Assembly (NCBI GenBank): GCA_003278525.1
Contig: QCEQ01000004.1
Coordinates: 1 to 64,000, forward strand
Source of the DNA: Prochlorococcus sp. AG-355-P16
Lineage (GTDB): Bacteria > Cyanobacteriota > Cyanobacteriia > PCC-6307 > Cyanobiaceae
Direction of reading: 5' to 3'
DNA length: 64,000 nt
Made by a program: the position numbers and the translations under genes. How positions within the stretch are numbered: the stretch's first letter is position 1; every line of letters starts with the position of its first letter. The notes below the pieces were generated by a model. It had not been told where the DNA came from. It saw nothing but the letters and a program-made list of their open reading frames with translations, and made no database searches. This document shows, piece by piece, positions 18,397-27,449 of the stretch.

Positions 18397-19755
18397 TTAG
18401 TCTTCTAATTCTATCTGTATTTGTCTTTCATAAATTGATTCTTCATTAAAAGCTCTTGCTATCAAGAAACTGGCAATGCAGCTGATTAAAACAGGTTTCA
18501 TTATTAATAAATTTTTTGTTAAAGCAAAAGCTAAAAACATTGCTGTTATAGGTGTTCGCGAACATCCTGCTACGAAAGCTCCCATTCCCGCAAAAATGTA
18601 TGTACTTGGTGCATGTCCTGTCGCAATTTCCACCCAGCTACCCATTATTAGTCCGATTGACCCTCCTAAAGTAAGCATTGGATAGAACAATCCTCCAGGG
18701 GCTCCAGATGCTGCAGCTAAACCTGTCGTGATAAATAATACTAAAACTGCTAATAAAGCAATTCTAATACTTGTATTTTGTTCAGCTATTATTTTCTGTA
18801 ATTCATCTAAATTATGAAATGTACTGGGTAAAAAAGCATAGATACTTCCTAAGATAAGTCCACAGATACTCATTTTTAAAACAAATTTATTTTTGTACCA
18901 CTTTTTCCCAAGATTTTGCATTAACAAAACAAATCTGCTGTACAATTCTGCAAAAATTCCAATAATTATTCCTAGTAAAACTAGGTAAATAAAATCTATA
19001 GGTAAGAAAAAAACTGATGGGTCATACTCTTTTTGGATTAAAAATCCGAGGTTAAAATCAAAGCCTCCTGCTTTAGGATCTAAACCCAAGGCTTGAATAA
19101 TATCAGCAGATGAATCTGCAATGAAAGTTGTGATAACTACTAGTAGCAAAATTACTGGTCTAGCAGAGTTTAATAACTCCTCTATTGCATAGACAAATCC
19201 TCCTAATGGAGCGCTAAATACTGCAGCTATTCCAGCACCACCCCCTGCTGCTACTATTACTCTTCTGAAAGCTGTAGGTGCTTTGAGCCACTTAGCCATT
19301 TGCCAAGCTACTGATCCTCCCATTTGGACTGATGGACCTTCCGGTCCCAAAGGGAATCCACTACCAATAGCAATAATTCCTGATATGAGCTTTACTAATC
19401 CTACTTTTATATTCATTGGAACTTTCTTATGCCTTAAGAAACCCATAATTTGACTCACACCTGAACCTTTTGCAGCAGGTGCTATATATTTGATCAAGTA
19501 TCCTGCAATGGCTCCTCCAAGAGCTCCAAAAATAGGTAAGACCGTAATAGATGAGAATTGGTCTAGTAATGCTAATCTCCAATTATTAATAAAGTAAATT
19601 CCAGTTTTAAAAAATATGCTTGTAATTGAGGCTCCTAAACCTGTTAATAAGAGCGAAAACACAACGACTAAGGATCTTTGTTTTAATAATTTTTTGATGG
19701 TACGAGAAGAATTATTACTTGTTTTTTGAATATTATCTTTTATAAGGTTTGGCAT
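18397..19755 (-). CDS. ClC-family Cl-/H+ exchanger
   Basis: Polytopic membrane protein of 452 residues with all three anion-selectivity motifs: KGSGVSQ (about 96-102, central serine), LGPEGPSVQ with the gating glutamate (about E139), and GGLFYP. A second Glu pair in YAIEELL (about 192-193) matches the internal proton glutamate of E. coli ClC-ec1. From family knowledge, having both glutamates implies a coupled antiporter rather than a channel. No CBS domains follow. It is separated from acnB by 9 bases, so the two may be cotranscribed. Confidence 0.92.
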   Translation of the reverse strand: MPNLIKDNIQKTSNNSSRTIKKLLKQRSLVVVFSLLLTGLGASITSIFFKTGIYFINNWRLALLDQFSSITVLPIFGALGGAIAGYLIKYIAPAAKGSGVSQIMGFLRHKKVPMNIKVGLVKLISGIIAIGSGFPLGPEGPSVQMGGSVAWQMAKWLKAPTAFRRVIVAAGGGAGIAAVFSAPLGGFVYAIEELLNSARPVILLLVVITTFIADSSADIIQALGLDPKAGGFDFNLGFLIQKEYDPSVFFLPIDFIYLVLLGIIIGIFAELYSRFVLLMQNLGKKWYKNKFVLKMSICGLILGSIYAFLPSTFHNLDELQKIIAEQNTSIRIALLAVLVLFITTGLAAASGAPGGLFYPMLTLGGSIGLIMGSWVEIATGHAPSTYIFAGMGAFVAGCSRTPITAMFLAFALTKNLLIMKPVLISCIASFLIARAFNEESIYERQIQIELED

Positions 19756-19764
19756 AGTCCATGA

Positions 19765-22338
19765 TTACTTTGACAAGCTGAAATCGTTTATTTCATCAAA
19801 TTGAAGATAACGATAAAGTTCCTCTGAATAAGGATTAATTTTATTTTTAGTAATATCCTGATATTCTTCTATATCAGGTATTTTTCCAAGCAGTGCGCAA
19901 ACTGCTGCTAATTCTGCACTTCCTAAAAATACTTGCGCATTCTTGCCAAGTCTGTTGTCAAAATTTCTTGTACTAGTAGAAAATACTACGGAACCTTCAT
20001 CTACTCTAGCTTGATTCCCCATACATAAAGAACAGCCTGGCAATTCTAATCTTGCACCACAATTTTCGAATATTTTATAGTAGCCTTCATCTTTAAGAGT
20101 TTCTTCATCCATTTTTGTTGGTGGACAAATCCATAATTTTGCTTTTAAATTTTGTACCCCTTCAAGAACTTTCGCAGCTGCCCTGTAATGACCAATATTT
20201 GTCATGCAAGAACCTATAAAAACTTCGTCAATATTTGTATTTGCAACATCAGTGATTTCTTTCACATTATCTGGATCATTAGGGCAAGCAACTATAGGTT
20301 GTGTTACTTTTGCTAAATCAATTTCAATGATTTCGTCATACTGAGCGTTTGAATCTGGTTGAATTAACGATGGTTTTTTTAACCAATTTTTCATATCATT
20401 TATTCTTCTTGAAATTGATTTTGAATCTTCATAATTACTCTCGATCATTTTTTCTAGCAGGCAAATATTGCTTCTTAAGTATTCTTGAACTGTTTCTTGG
20501 GATAAAAGTATAGTGCTTCCAGCGCATGAGCGTTCTGCAGTAGCATCAGTAAGTTCAAAAGCTTGTTCAAGTTTAAGGTTTGGTAATCCCTCAATCTCCA
20601 TAATTTTCCCGTTGAATATATTTTTTTTATTTTCTTTCTCAACAGTTAAAAGTCCTTTTTTAATTGCGAAAAGAGGGATTGCATTTACTAAATCTCTAAG
20701 AGTAATTCCTGGTAATAATTCTCCCTTAAATTTAACCAGCACAGATTCTGGCATATTTAATGGCATTGACCCTATTGCAGCGGCAAAGGCAACAATGCCC
20801 GAGCCTCCAGGAAATGAAATGCCAAGAGGAAATCTTGTATGACTATCTCCACCTGTGCCCACAGTATCAGGAAGAAGCATTCTGTTAAGCCAGCTATGAA
20901 TTATGCCGTCTCCAGGCTTAAGAGCTACTCCACCTCTTTGAGATATAAAATCAGGTAATTCTTTATGGGTAACTAGATCTACTGGTTTAGGATATGCAGC
21001 TGTATGACAAAAACTTTGCATTACTAAATCTGCAGTAAATCCTAAACAAGCTAGTTCTTTTAGTTCATCTCTGGTCATTGGCCCAGTAGTATCTTGACTA
21101 CCAACTGTGGTCATAATTGGTTCACAGGTCATTCCTGGCCTAACTCCATCTAAACCGCAAGCTTTGCCTACTATTTTTTGAGCTTGAGTATAGCCGGCAC
21201 TACTTTCGGTTGGATTTTGTGGTCTGGTAAATATTTCACTTGGTTGATAATCTAATTTTTTTCTAATTTTGTCCGTAAGAGATCTTCCAATCATAAGATT
21301 AATTCTTCCGCCAGCTTGGATTTCATCAGAAAGAGTTGATGGATATAAGTCGAAATTGCTTATTAATTCTTCAGTATTTGAGTCTTTTTCAATTTTTTTA
21401 ATAATGCCTTTATATGGATATATTTTAATAATGTCTCCTGTTGTCATATGAGATACGTCAGCTTCTATAGGTAAAGCTCCTGAATCTTGTGCAGTATTAA
21501 AAAAAATTGGGGCTATTTTGCTACCAATTATTATTCCACCTGTTTTTTTGTTTGGAACAAAAGGGATATCTTCTCCTATATGCCAAATGAGTGAATTAAT
21601 AGCAGATTTTCTAGAACTCCCTGTTCCAACAACATCTCCAACATAAGCTATCGGTAAATTTTGTTTTTTTAAATTATTAAGAATCTTTAGTCCATCAGGT
21701 TTTTTAAATTCCAACATAGCTAATGCATGCATCGGAATATCCGGGCGCGTTGTTGCATGTACAGCTGGAGATAAGTCGTCTGTATTTGTCTCACCGTCAA
21801 CTTTAAACACTACACAAGTAATCTCTTTCTCCAGAACTTTTTTATTTCTGAACCATTCTGCATTTGCCCAACTATTTACAACCTCTTTTGCATAAATATT
21901 ATTTTGAGATAATTCATAAATTTCATTAGCTGAGTCGTAAACAAGAATAATATTTTTTAAAACTTCTGCTGCTTTTTTTGCAAGTAAACTATTTTCTCCT
22001 TTAAGTATTTCAACCAAAGAATTTACATTGTATCCTCCTATCATTGTTCCTAGTATTTCAATTGCTTTTTCGGGATTAATTGATTTGCAATATTTTTCGG
22101 AATAAATAATAGCTGTAAGCCAGCTTGCTTTTACATAAGCAGCCTCATCAACTCCTGGTGGTACTCTATTTATTAGTAAATCAAGTAAATATGATGAATC
22201 GTAAGTACTATCTTGTTCCAATAATTGTGTAATACAATTTGTTTGCTCAGCATTTAAAGGTAAAGGAGGTATACCTTTGGTAGCTCTTTCAGCTACGTGA
22301 TCCGCATAATCTTTTAGCAATGTTTCCAAATTCTTCAT
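19765..22338 (-). CDS. acnB: Aconitate hydratase B
   Basis: Fe-S enzyme that isomerises citrate and isocitrate, feeding 2-oxoglutarate synthesis for ammonium assimilation. The 857-residue protein has the AcnB arrangement (HEAT-like N-terminal domain, swivel domain, then catalytic core). The substrate motif GTGGDSHTRFPLGISFP is visible, and the [4Fe-4S] ligands lie in IGSCMTNIGHY and PGCSLCMGNQ. Length is typical of AcnB, not AcnA. It is divergent from the DAHP synthase gene over about 97 bases. Confidence 0.97.
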   Translation of the reverse strand: MKNLETLLKDYADHVAERATKGIPPLPLNAEQTNCITQLLEQDSTYDSSYLLDLLINRVPPGVDEAAYVKASWLTAIIYSEKYCKSINPEKAIEILGTMIGGYNVNSLVEILKGENSLLAKKAAEVLKNIILVYDSANEIYELSQNNIYAKEVVNSWANAEWFRNKKVLEKEITCVVFKVDGETNTDDLSPAVHATTRPDIPMHALAMLEFKKPDGLKILNNLKKQNLPIAYVGDVVGTGSSRKSAINSLIWHIGEDIPFVPNKKTGGIIIGSKIAPIFFNTAQDSGALPIEADVSHMTTGDIIKIYPYKGIIKKIEKDSNTEELISNFDLYPSTLSDEIQAGGRINLMIGRSLTDKIRKKLDYQPSEIFTRPQNPTESSAGYTQAQKIVGKACGLDGVRPGMTCEPIMTTVGSQDTTGPMTRDELKELACLGFTADLVMQSFCHTAAYPKPVDLVTHKELPDFISQRGGVALKPGDGIIHSWLNRMLLPDTVGTGGDSHTRFPLGISFPGGSGIVAFAAAIGSMPLNMPESVLVKFKGELLPGITLRDLVNAIPLFAIKKGLLTVEKENKKNIFNGKIMEIEGLPNLKLEQAFELTDATAERSCAGSTILLSQETVQEYLRSNICLLEKMIESNYEDSKSISRRINDMKNWLKKPSLIQPDSNAQYDEIIEIDLAKVTQPIVACPNDPDNVKEITDVANTNIDEVFIGSCMTNIGHYRAAAKVLEGVQNLKAKLWICPPTKMDEETLKDEGYYKIFENCGARLELPGCSLCMGNQARVDEGSVVFSTSTRNFDNRLGKNAQVFLGSAELAAVCALLGKIPDIEEYQDITKNKINPYSEELYRYLQFDEINDFSLSK

Positions 22339-22435
22339 TAGTAAGGTTTAATGCCTAATCTATTGTTATTTTTAATATTGAAAAGGAGAGTATTCATAAA
22401 TGCTTTTTTAAATATTCAAACTTCTTAATTAATCA

Positions 22436-23509
22436 ATGACGACATCATCAAATAATTCAGCTTTAGAAAAGACATCAGATTTACATGTTGTTGAAACACG
22501 TCCATTAATACCTCCAAGCAGATTACATAATGATATACCTTTGGATCACGCCTCTGCTAATACAGTATCTAAAACGAGAAGATCGATACAAAATATTTTG
22601 CATCATAATGATCATAAACTTTTAGTCATTGTGGGACCATGTTCAATTCATGATCTAGATGCTGCGAAGGAATATTCAAAATATATTCAAAATTTCCGAG
22701 AAATTTATAAAGATAAATTAGAAATAATCATGAGAGTATATTTTGAAAAACCAAGAACAACTATTGGCTGGAAGGGATTGATAAACGATCCTCATCTTGA
22801 TGATTCTTATGATATTAATACTGGTTTAAGAAGGGCAAGAACTTTGCTTTCATATTTAGCAACTCGTGGTATACCCTCTGCTACAGAATTACTTGATCCA
22901 ATTGTTCCTCAATACATTGCTGATTTAATAAGTTGGACAGCCATAGGAGCGCGAACTACAGAAAGTCAAACCCATAGGGAAATGGCATCAGGATTATCAA
23001 TGCCTATAGGTTTTAAAAATGGAACAGATGGTTCTTTTACTACTGCAATTAATGCAATGCAGTCAGCTTCAAAATCCCATCATTTTTTAGGTGTAAATGA
23101 AAATGGAATGGCTTCTATAGTTAATACTACAGGAAATCCAGATGGACATATAGTTTTAAGGGGCGGTTCAAAAGGTCCAAATTTTGAAAGTGATCATGTT
23201 AAAAGAATTTCAGCTGAATTGAGGCAATGTAATCTTCCCCATAAAGTGATGATTGATTGTAGTCATGGAAATTCGAATAAAGACTTCCGAAAACAGTCGG
23301 AAGTACTAAAAAATGTAGCTTCTCAAATTAGTAATGGTGAAAAAAATATTTTAGGGGTTATGCTTGAAAGTCATTTGAAAGAAGGAAATCAAAAACTTTT
23401 AAAAAAAGAAGATCTTCAGTTTGGCAGAAGCATTACAGATGCATGTATAGATATAGAAACAACAAAAAAATTACTCGCTATTTTATACAATTCAATTAGC
23501 TTGTTATAA
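22436..23509 (+). CDS. aroG: 3-deoxy-7-phosphoheptulonate synthase (class I)
   Basis: First step of the shikimate pathway, condensing PEP with erythrose 4-phosphate. The 357-residue protein shows the AroFGH-type motifs VGPCSIHD (about 74-81), KPRTTIGWKGL, GARTTESQTHREMASG, GFKNGTDG and MIDCSHGN, which bind substrate and metal. The N-terminal extension of about 60 residues corresponds to the allosteric segment of this class; the effector cannot be told from sequence. The symbol aroG is by similarity and could be aroF. Its 3' end overlaps the next, convergent gene by 14 bases. Confidence 0.93.
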   Translation: MTTSSNNSALEKTSDLHVVETRPLIPPSRLHNDIPLDHASANTVSKTRRSIQNILHHNDHKLLVIVGPCSIHDLDAAKEYSKYIQNFREIYKDKLEIIMRVYFEKPRTTIGWKGLINDPHLDDSYDINTGLRRARTLLSYLATRGIPSATELLDPIVPQYIADLISWTAIGARTTESQTHREMASGLSMPIGFKNGTDGSFTTAINAMQSASKSHHFLGVNENGMASIVNTTGNPDGHIVLRGGSKGPNFESDHVKRISAELRQCNLPHKVMIDCSHGNSNKDFRKQSEVLKNVASQISNGEKNILGVMLESHLKEGNQKLLKKEDLQFGRSITDACIDIETTKKLLAILYNSISLL

Positions 23510-24137
23510 AAAAATTAAAAAATAATGCTGAAGAAATTGGAACAATGAAATTATCTATTCCTAAAACACTAAATTGTTCTAGCAAAGTTGCAAAAAACGC
23601 TATTGTAAAATAATTTAACTTTAAACTATTTTGTTGGGCGTACCCTATTGAGCAAACTACTATCAAACTTGTTAAAAACATTGTTATGGTACCAAGTAAA
23701 GATTTTTTTTGTTTAAAAAAAATCCAATTTTTCGAATCAAAGCTTTTTCCTATTAACCCAGCTAATCCATCACCAAAAGTCATTATAAAAAATCCACTAA
23801 TTAATGCATATGGATCTTTATCCCAGAAAAGAAAAATTAAAATAAATAAACTTAGACAATAAAACAATGTTCCATAACTCTTTCTCTCAACATCCTCAAT
23901 TGTTGGAAATAATTTATACTTATAGTTAATGAAAACCATTAATGAAACAATTCCTGTAAAAATTAGAGCCGAGTTTTGATTAATTTCTAAAAATTGAGCG
24001 ATTGGTATCAAAGGTCCTATTCCAATATGTATTATTTTTCTTACGATTTCTCTGCTATCTGTATTATATTTTTTAAAAACTATTGATATTAAAAAAATTG
24101 AAAATAAATATAATAAAATTATAGTAAATTCTATCAA
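23496..24137 (-). CDS. Phytol/dolichol kinase-like membrane protein
   Basis: A 213-residue polytopic protein with about six to seven hydrophobic helices. It contains REIVRKIIHIGIGPLIP near the N-terminus and GDGLAGLIGK in the middle, features of the CTP-dependent phytol/dolichol kinase and CDP-alcohol cytidylyltransferase-like family (VTE5, Sec59). In cyanobacteria such proteins salvage phytol for tocopherol or chlorophyll. The start is TTG at 24137, five bases after the sigma factor stop, so it is probably cotranscribed with that gene. Substrate not determinable. Confidence 0.7.
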   Translation of the reverse strand: MIEFTIILLYLFSIFLISIVFKKYNTDSREIVRKIIHIGIGPLIPIAQFLEINQNSALIFTGIVSLMVFINYKYKLFPTIEDVERKSYGTLFYCLSLFILIFLFWDKDPYALISGFFIMTFGDGLAGLIGKSFDSKNWIFFKQKKSLLGTITMFLTSLIVVCSIGYAQQNSLKLNYFTIAFFATLLEQFSVLGIDNFIVPISSALFFNFFITS

Positions 24138-24142
24138 TTTGG

Positions 24143-25162
24143 TTAAGCTGCTTTTTGATGAGTTGTCATTACTCTAAGTTTTAATATTGCTTTAGCTTCT
24201 AGCTGCCTAACTCTTTCTCTTGAGACATTAATTTGTCTTCCTATTTCTGCGAGTGTTAATGGTTCTTCACCATCTAAGCCAAATCTAAGCTTCATTATTT
24301 TTTGTTCTCTTTCATTCAATTGAGAAAGCCAAGTTCCTAAATGCTCTTTTTGAATAGTTCTATCCATACCTTCCATAGGTTCTTCACAGTTTGGATCAGG
24401 TATAAGCTCACCAAGAGTACTTCTATCTTCTTCACCTCTTGCGTGAGCATCTAGTGAAGCGCAAGGAGCACTTTGCGAAATTAAATCCTCTAAATCTTTT
24501 TGCTCAATTCCCATTTCAGTTGCCATTTCCAATCTGGTAGGTTGTCTACCAAATTTATGTGATAATTCTCTAGAAACTCTTCTCATTTTGGATAGTTTTT
24601 CACTTATGTGAATAGGCAAACGGATTGTTCTTGCGCTGTTATCAATAGCTCTTGTCATTCCTTGCCTAATCCACCAGTAAGCATAAGTTGAGAATTTATA
24701 TCCCATAGCAGGATCAAACTTATCTACTGCTCTTTCAAGACCAATAGCTCCCTCTTGGACAAGATCTAATAATTCAAGTCCTTGGTTTTGGTATTTTTTC
24801 GCAACGGATACAACAAGCCTTAGATTAGCTGCCATCATTCTGTCTCTGGATCTTTTGCCAATCTTAATTTGATAAAGATTTCGTTGTGTTCTATCAGTTT
24901 CAGGAATTTGTAGCAACTTTTTCATGTTTTGAACATGATGAGCAAGCTCTATTTCCTCTGCTGCAGTCAAAAGAGGAACTCTACCAATGCTACTTAAGTA
25001 ATATCCAATAGAATCTGAAGCGAGTCTTCCAGATTTTTTTTGGCTTTGTTTTGCAGTTAGATTGGATTTTGATTTGCGAGCCTTGCCCGCAGTGTTTGGT
25101 AATCTTGGCTCATCAGAATTATTATCTGAAGAGCTCTTCGCAGATTCCAGAGGGATCCCCAT
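24143..25162 (-). CDS. Group 2 RNA polymerase sigma-70 factor
   Basis: Alternative sigma factor of the RpoD family. The 339-residue protein starts with a variable Ser/Lys-rich segment. It then has region 1.2 (DSIGYYLSSIGRVPLL, about 50-65) and region 2 including the core-binding DLVQEGAIGLERAVDKFD and the -10-recognising YAYWWIRQGMTRAI. Region 3 follows, then the region 4 helix-turn-helix (EIGRQINVSRERVRQLE). It lacks the long region 1.1 of the principal sigma. The AGGAGG at 25171-25176 is 8 bases from the ATG at 25162, favouring it over GTG at 25165. Confidence 0.92.
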   Translation of the reverse strand: MGIPLESAKSSSDNNSDEPRLPNTAGKARKSKSNLTAKQSQKKSGRLASDSIGYYLSSIGRVPLLTAAEEIELAHHVQNMKKLLQIPETDRTQRNLYQIKIGKRSRDRMMAANLRLVVSVAKKYQNQGLELLDLVQEGAIGLERAVDKFDPAMGYKFSTYAYWWIRQGMTRAIDNSARTIRLPIHISEKLSKMRRVSRELSHKFGRQPTRLEMATEMGIEQKDLEDLISQSAPCASLDAHARGEEDRSTLGELIPDPNCEEPMEGMDRTIQKEHLGTWLSQLNEREQKIMKLRFGLDGEEPLTLAEIGRQINVSRERVRQLEAKAILKLRVMTTHQKAA

Positions 25163-25170
25163 CACCCTGG

Positions 25171-25176
25171 CCTCCT
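25171..25176 (-). promoter_or_regulatory. Shine-Dalgarno deciding the sigma factor start
   Basis: A perfect AGGAGG on the minus strand sits 8 bases before ATG 25162 and 5 bases before GTG 25165. The 8-base spacing selects the ATG. The remaining 190 bases up to the ppk stop (25177-25370) are very AT-rich with homopolymer runs. They must contain the sigma gene promoter, but I cannot assign -35 and -10 boxes with confidence. Confidence 0.6.
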
Positions 25177-25370
25177 AAATAATGGATTTTTTAAAAAACT
25201 AGCACTGAAATTGAAATAAAAACTACTTTTACGTTGAAATTTTAAAGACAAAAAATTTTTTTTAAATCCTCATTTCTTAAAATCCATTGATATGAGTACT
25301 TTTTAGAAAAGTTAAAAAAAATTTAAAATATTAAGAATTTTTTAAAATGTTGTAAAAATCAATATTAATT

Positions 25371-27449
25371 TTATTTTTCTATGAGGTCAATTTGCGAACG
25401 ATTATCCGATGAATCTAATTCATATTTCGAATAAGAACCATCATCCTTCATTATCCAAGAAAAGTAATCATCTTTAATGTAGGTTTGCAAAAGTGAGTAT
25501 ATTTTAGATTTCAATTCGTAATCCTCTATTGGAGTAACAGCTTCTATTCTTCTATCAAGATTTCTTCTCATCCAATCAGCACTCCCAATAAAAACCTCAT
25601 TATCACCGTTATTATAAAACCAAAAAATTCTTGAGTGTTCAAGAAAGTGGCCAATAATGCTTATGACTTTAATATTTTCACTTAAATTTTTTCTCTGAGG
25701 ATATAAGCAACAAATACCTCTTATGATGAGGCTAATTTTTACACCTGAGTCTGAAGCTAAATAAAGAAGTTTAATTATTTCTGGGTCTACTAAAGAATTC
25801 ATTTTTGCAATTATTTCGGCTTTTTTGCCTTCCTTTGCATTTTTAATTTCTCTCTCTATCAGAAATATAAATTTCTCTCTCATCGATGAGGGAGAAACTA
25901 ATAACTTTTGATAACTTTTTTGTTTAGAAAAACCTGATAAGTAGTTAAATAACTCAAGTAAATCTGAGGCAATATCAGGATCAGTTGAAAGTAATCCTAA
26001 ATCTGTATAAAACTTTGAAGTATTAGAGTTATAATTTCCTGTTCCAATATGGAAATAATTTCTTAATCGTCCTTTTTCCTTTCTTACTACTAAAGCTATT
26101 TTTGTATGTGTTTTAAATCCTATGATTCCATATACAACATGAATTCCAGCTTGTTCAAGTTGTTTTGCCCATTGAATATTATTGTCTTCATCAAATCTTG
26201 CTTTTAGTTCAACAAGAGTCATTACTTCTTTCCCATTCTCTGCTGCTCTCATTAAAGCTGCAATGATAGGCGAATCCTTAGAAACTCTATATAAAGTAAT
26301 TTTTATAGCCATTACAAGTGGATCATCAGCTGATTTGTTTATAAATTCTTCAACTGAAGTTCTAAATAAGTCGTATGGATGATGAAGCAGAATATTTTTT
26401 TTTCTAAGTACATTAAAAATAGAATTGAGGTTTTTGTTTGATGGTGAATCTAAATTTTTTAATTTTGGGTGAGTTTTCCCAATATGTAGATTTTCTTTTA
26501 AATCATCTCTATTAATTTTTGTAAGCTGATTTAAATCGTCAAGGCCTAAAAAACTTTTGCAAAAGTAAATATATTCTTTTTGTATTGAGATACTTTCAAT
26601 GAGTAATTTCAGAATATTTTCTGGCATGTCCGATTCAACTTCTAATCTAACCACGTCTCCACCTAATCTTCTCTTTTGCAAACTTTGTTCAACTGCTAAA
26701 AGAAGATCATCAGCTTCAAGTTCTTTTAATTCCAGATCTGCATCCCTTGTTACTCTAAAAAAAGAGTAATTTATACATTCCATTCCGTTAAATAAAGTAT
26801 TAATATTATTCCCAATTAAATCTTCAACACTTATGAAAAAATATTTACTTTCATCACTATTTTGAATAATTTCATTGGGAATTTGTATAAATCTATTTAT
26901 ATTTTTTGTTGGTATTTTTACTCTTACAAACTGATTTTTAGAATCTTCCCCATCTCTTATCAGAGCGGCTAAATTAAGACTTAAATTACTTATAAAAGGA
27001 AATGGATGTGCAGGATCAACAACTAATGGAGTTAGTAAAGGGAAAATAGATGAAGTAAAATAGTTATTACACCAATTTCTTTGATTTTCACTGAGTTCCT
27101 TATATTTTTTTAAAATTATTCCATTTTCTTTTAATTCATTATTTAATTTATTATTTATATAGTTTTCTTGTAGGGTGGTTAAGTTCTTTACTTCTGTATT
27201 TATTTTTGTTAACTGCTCTTGAGGTGTAAGTCCATCAATACTTTTTTTGGTAATACCTGCTTCAACTTGAGCTTTTAACGAAGCTACCCTTACCATAAAA
27301 AATTCATCTAGATTATTACTAAAAATTGAACAAAATTTTACTTTATCTAGGATTTTATACTCCTTTTCCATACCAGTTAGGAGTACTCTTTTATTGAATT
27401 CAATCCAACTTAATTCTCTATTAATAAAAACATCAGCCTGGCTTTTCAT
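25371..27449 (-). CDS. ppk: Polyphosphate kinase 1
   Basis: Reversible polymerisation of the ATP gamma-phosphate into polyphosphate, a phosphate store in cyanobacteria. The 692-residue protein has the N-terminal RELSWIEFNKRVL, the phospholipase-D-like catalytic domains and the autophosphorylated histidine in HIGTGNYNS (about residue 463). A second histidine lies in IIGHFLEHSR and the C-terminal GSADWMRRNLDRRIE is present. Length is typical. Its ATG overlaps the stop of the upstream MFS gene by one base (TAATG), so translation of the two is coupled. Confidence 0.96.
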   Translation of the reverse strand: MKSQADVFINRELSWIEFNKRVLLTGMEKEYKILDKVKFCSIFSNNLDEFFMVRVASLKAQVEAGITKKSIDGLTPQEQLTKINTEVKNLTTLQENYINNKLNNELKENGIILKKYKELSENQRNWCNNYFTSSIFPLLTPLVVDPAHPFPFISNLSLNLAALIRDGEDSKNQFVRVKIPTKNINRFIQIPNEIIQNSDESKYFFISVEDLIGNNINTLFNGMECINYSFFRVTRDADLELKELEADDLLLAVEQSLQKRRLGGDVVRLEVESDMPENILKLLIESISIQKEYIYFCKSFLGLDDLNQLTKINRDDLKENLHIGKTHPKLKNLDSPSNKNLNSIFNVLRKKNILLHHPYDLFRTSVEEFINKSADDPLVMAIKITLYRVSKDSPIIAALMRAAENGKEVMTLVELKARFDEDNNIQWAKQLEQAGIHVVYGIIGFKTHTKIALVVRKEKGRLRNYFHIGTGNYNSNTSKFYTDLGLLSTDPDIASDLLELFNYLSGFSKQKSYQKLLVSPSSMREKFIFLIEREIKNAKEGKKAEIIAKMNSLVDPEIIKLLYLASDSGVKISLIIRGICCLYPQRKNLSENIKVISIIGHFLEHSRIFWFYNNGDNEVFIGSADWMRRNLDRRIEAVTPIEDYELKSKIYSLLQTYIKDDYFSWIMKDDGSYSKYELDSSDNRSQIDLIEK

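Noticed and set aside
20513-20842. 109-codon plus-strand frame inside acnB
   Set aside because: Complementary shadow of the strongly conserved acnB catalytic region; no start signal or recognisable domain.
25177-25370. Possible small RNA in the AT-rich gap before the sigma factor gene
   Set aside because: Homopolymer runs give no stable stem or promoter-terminator pair that I could support.
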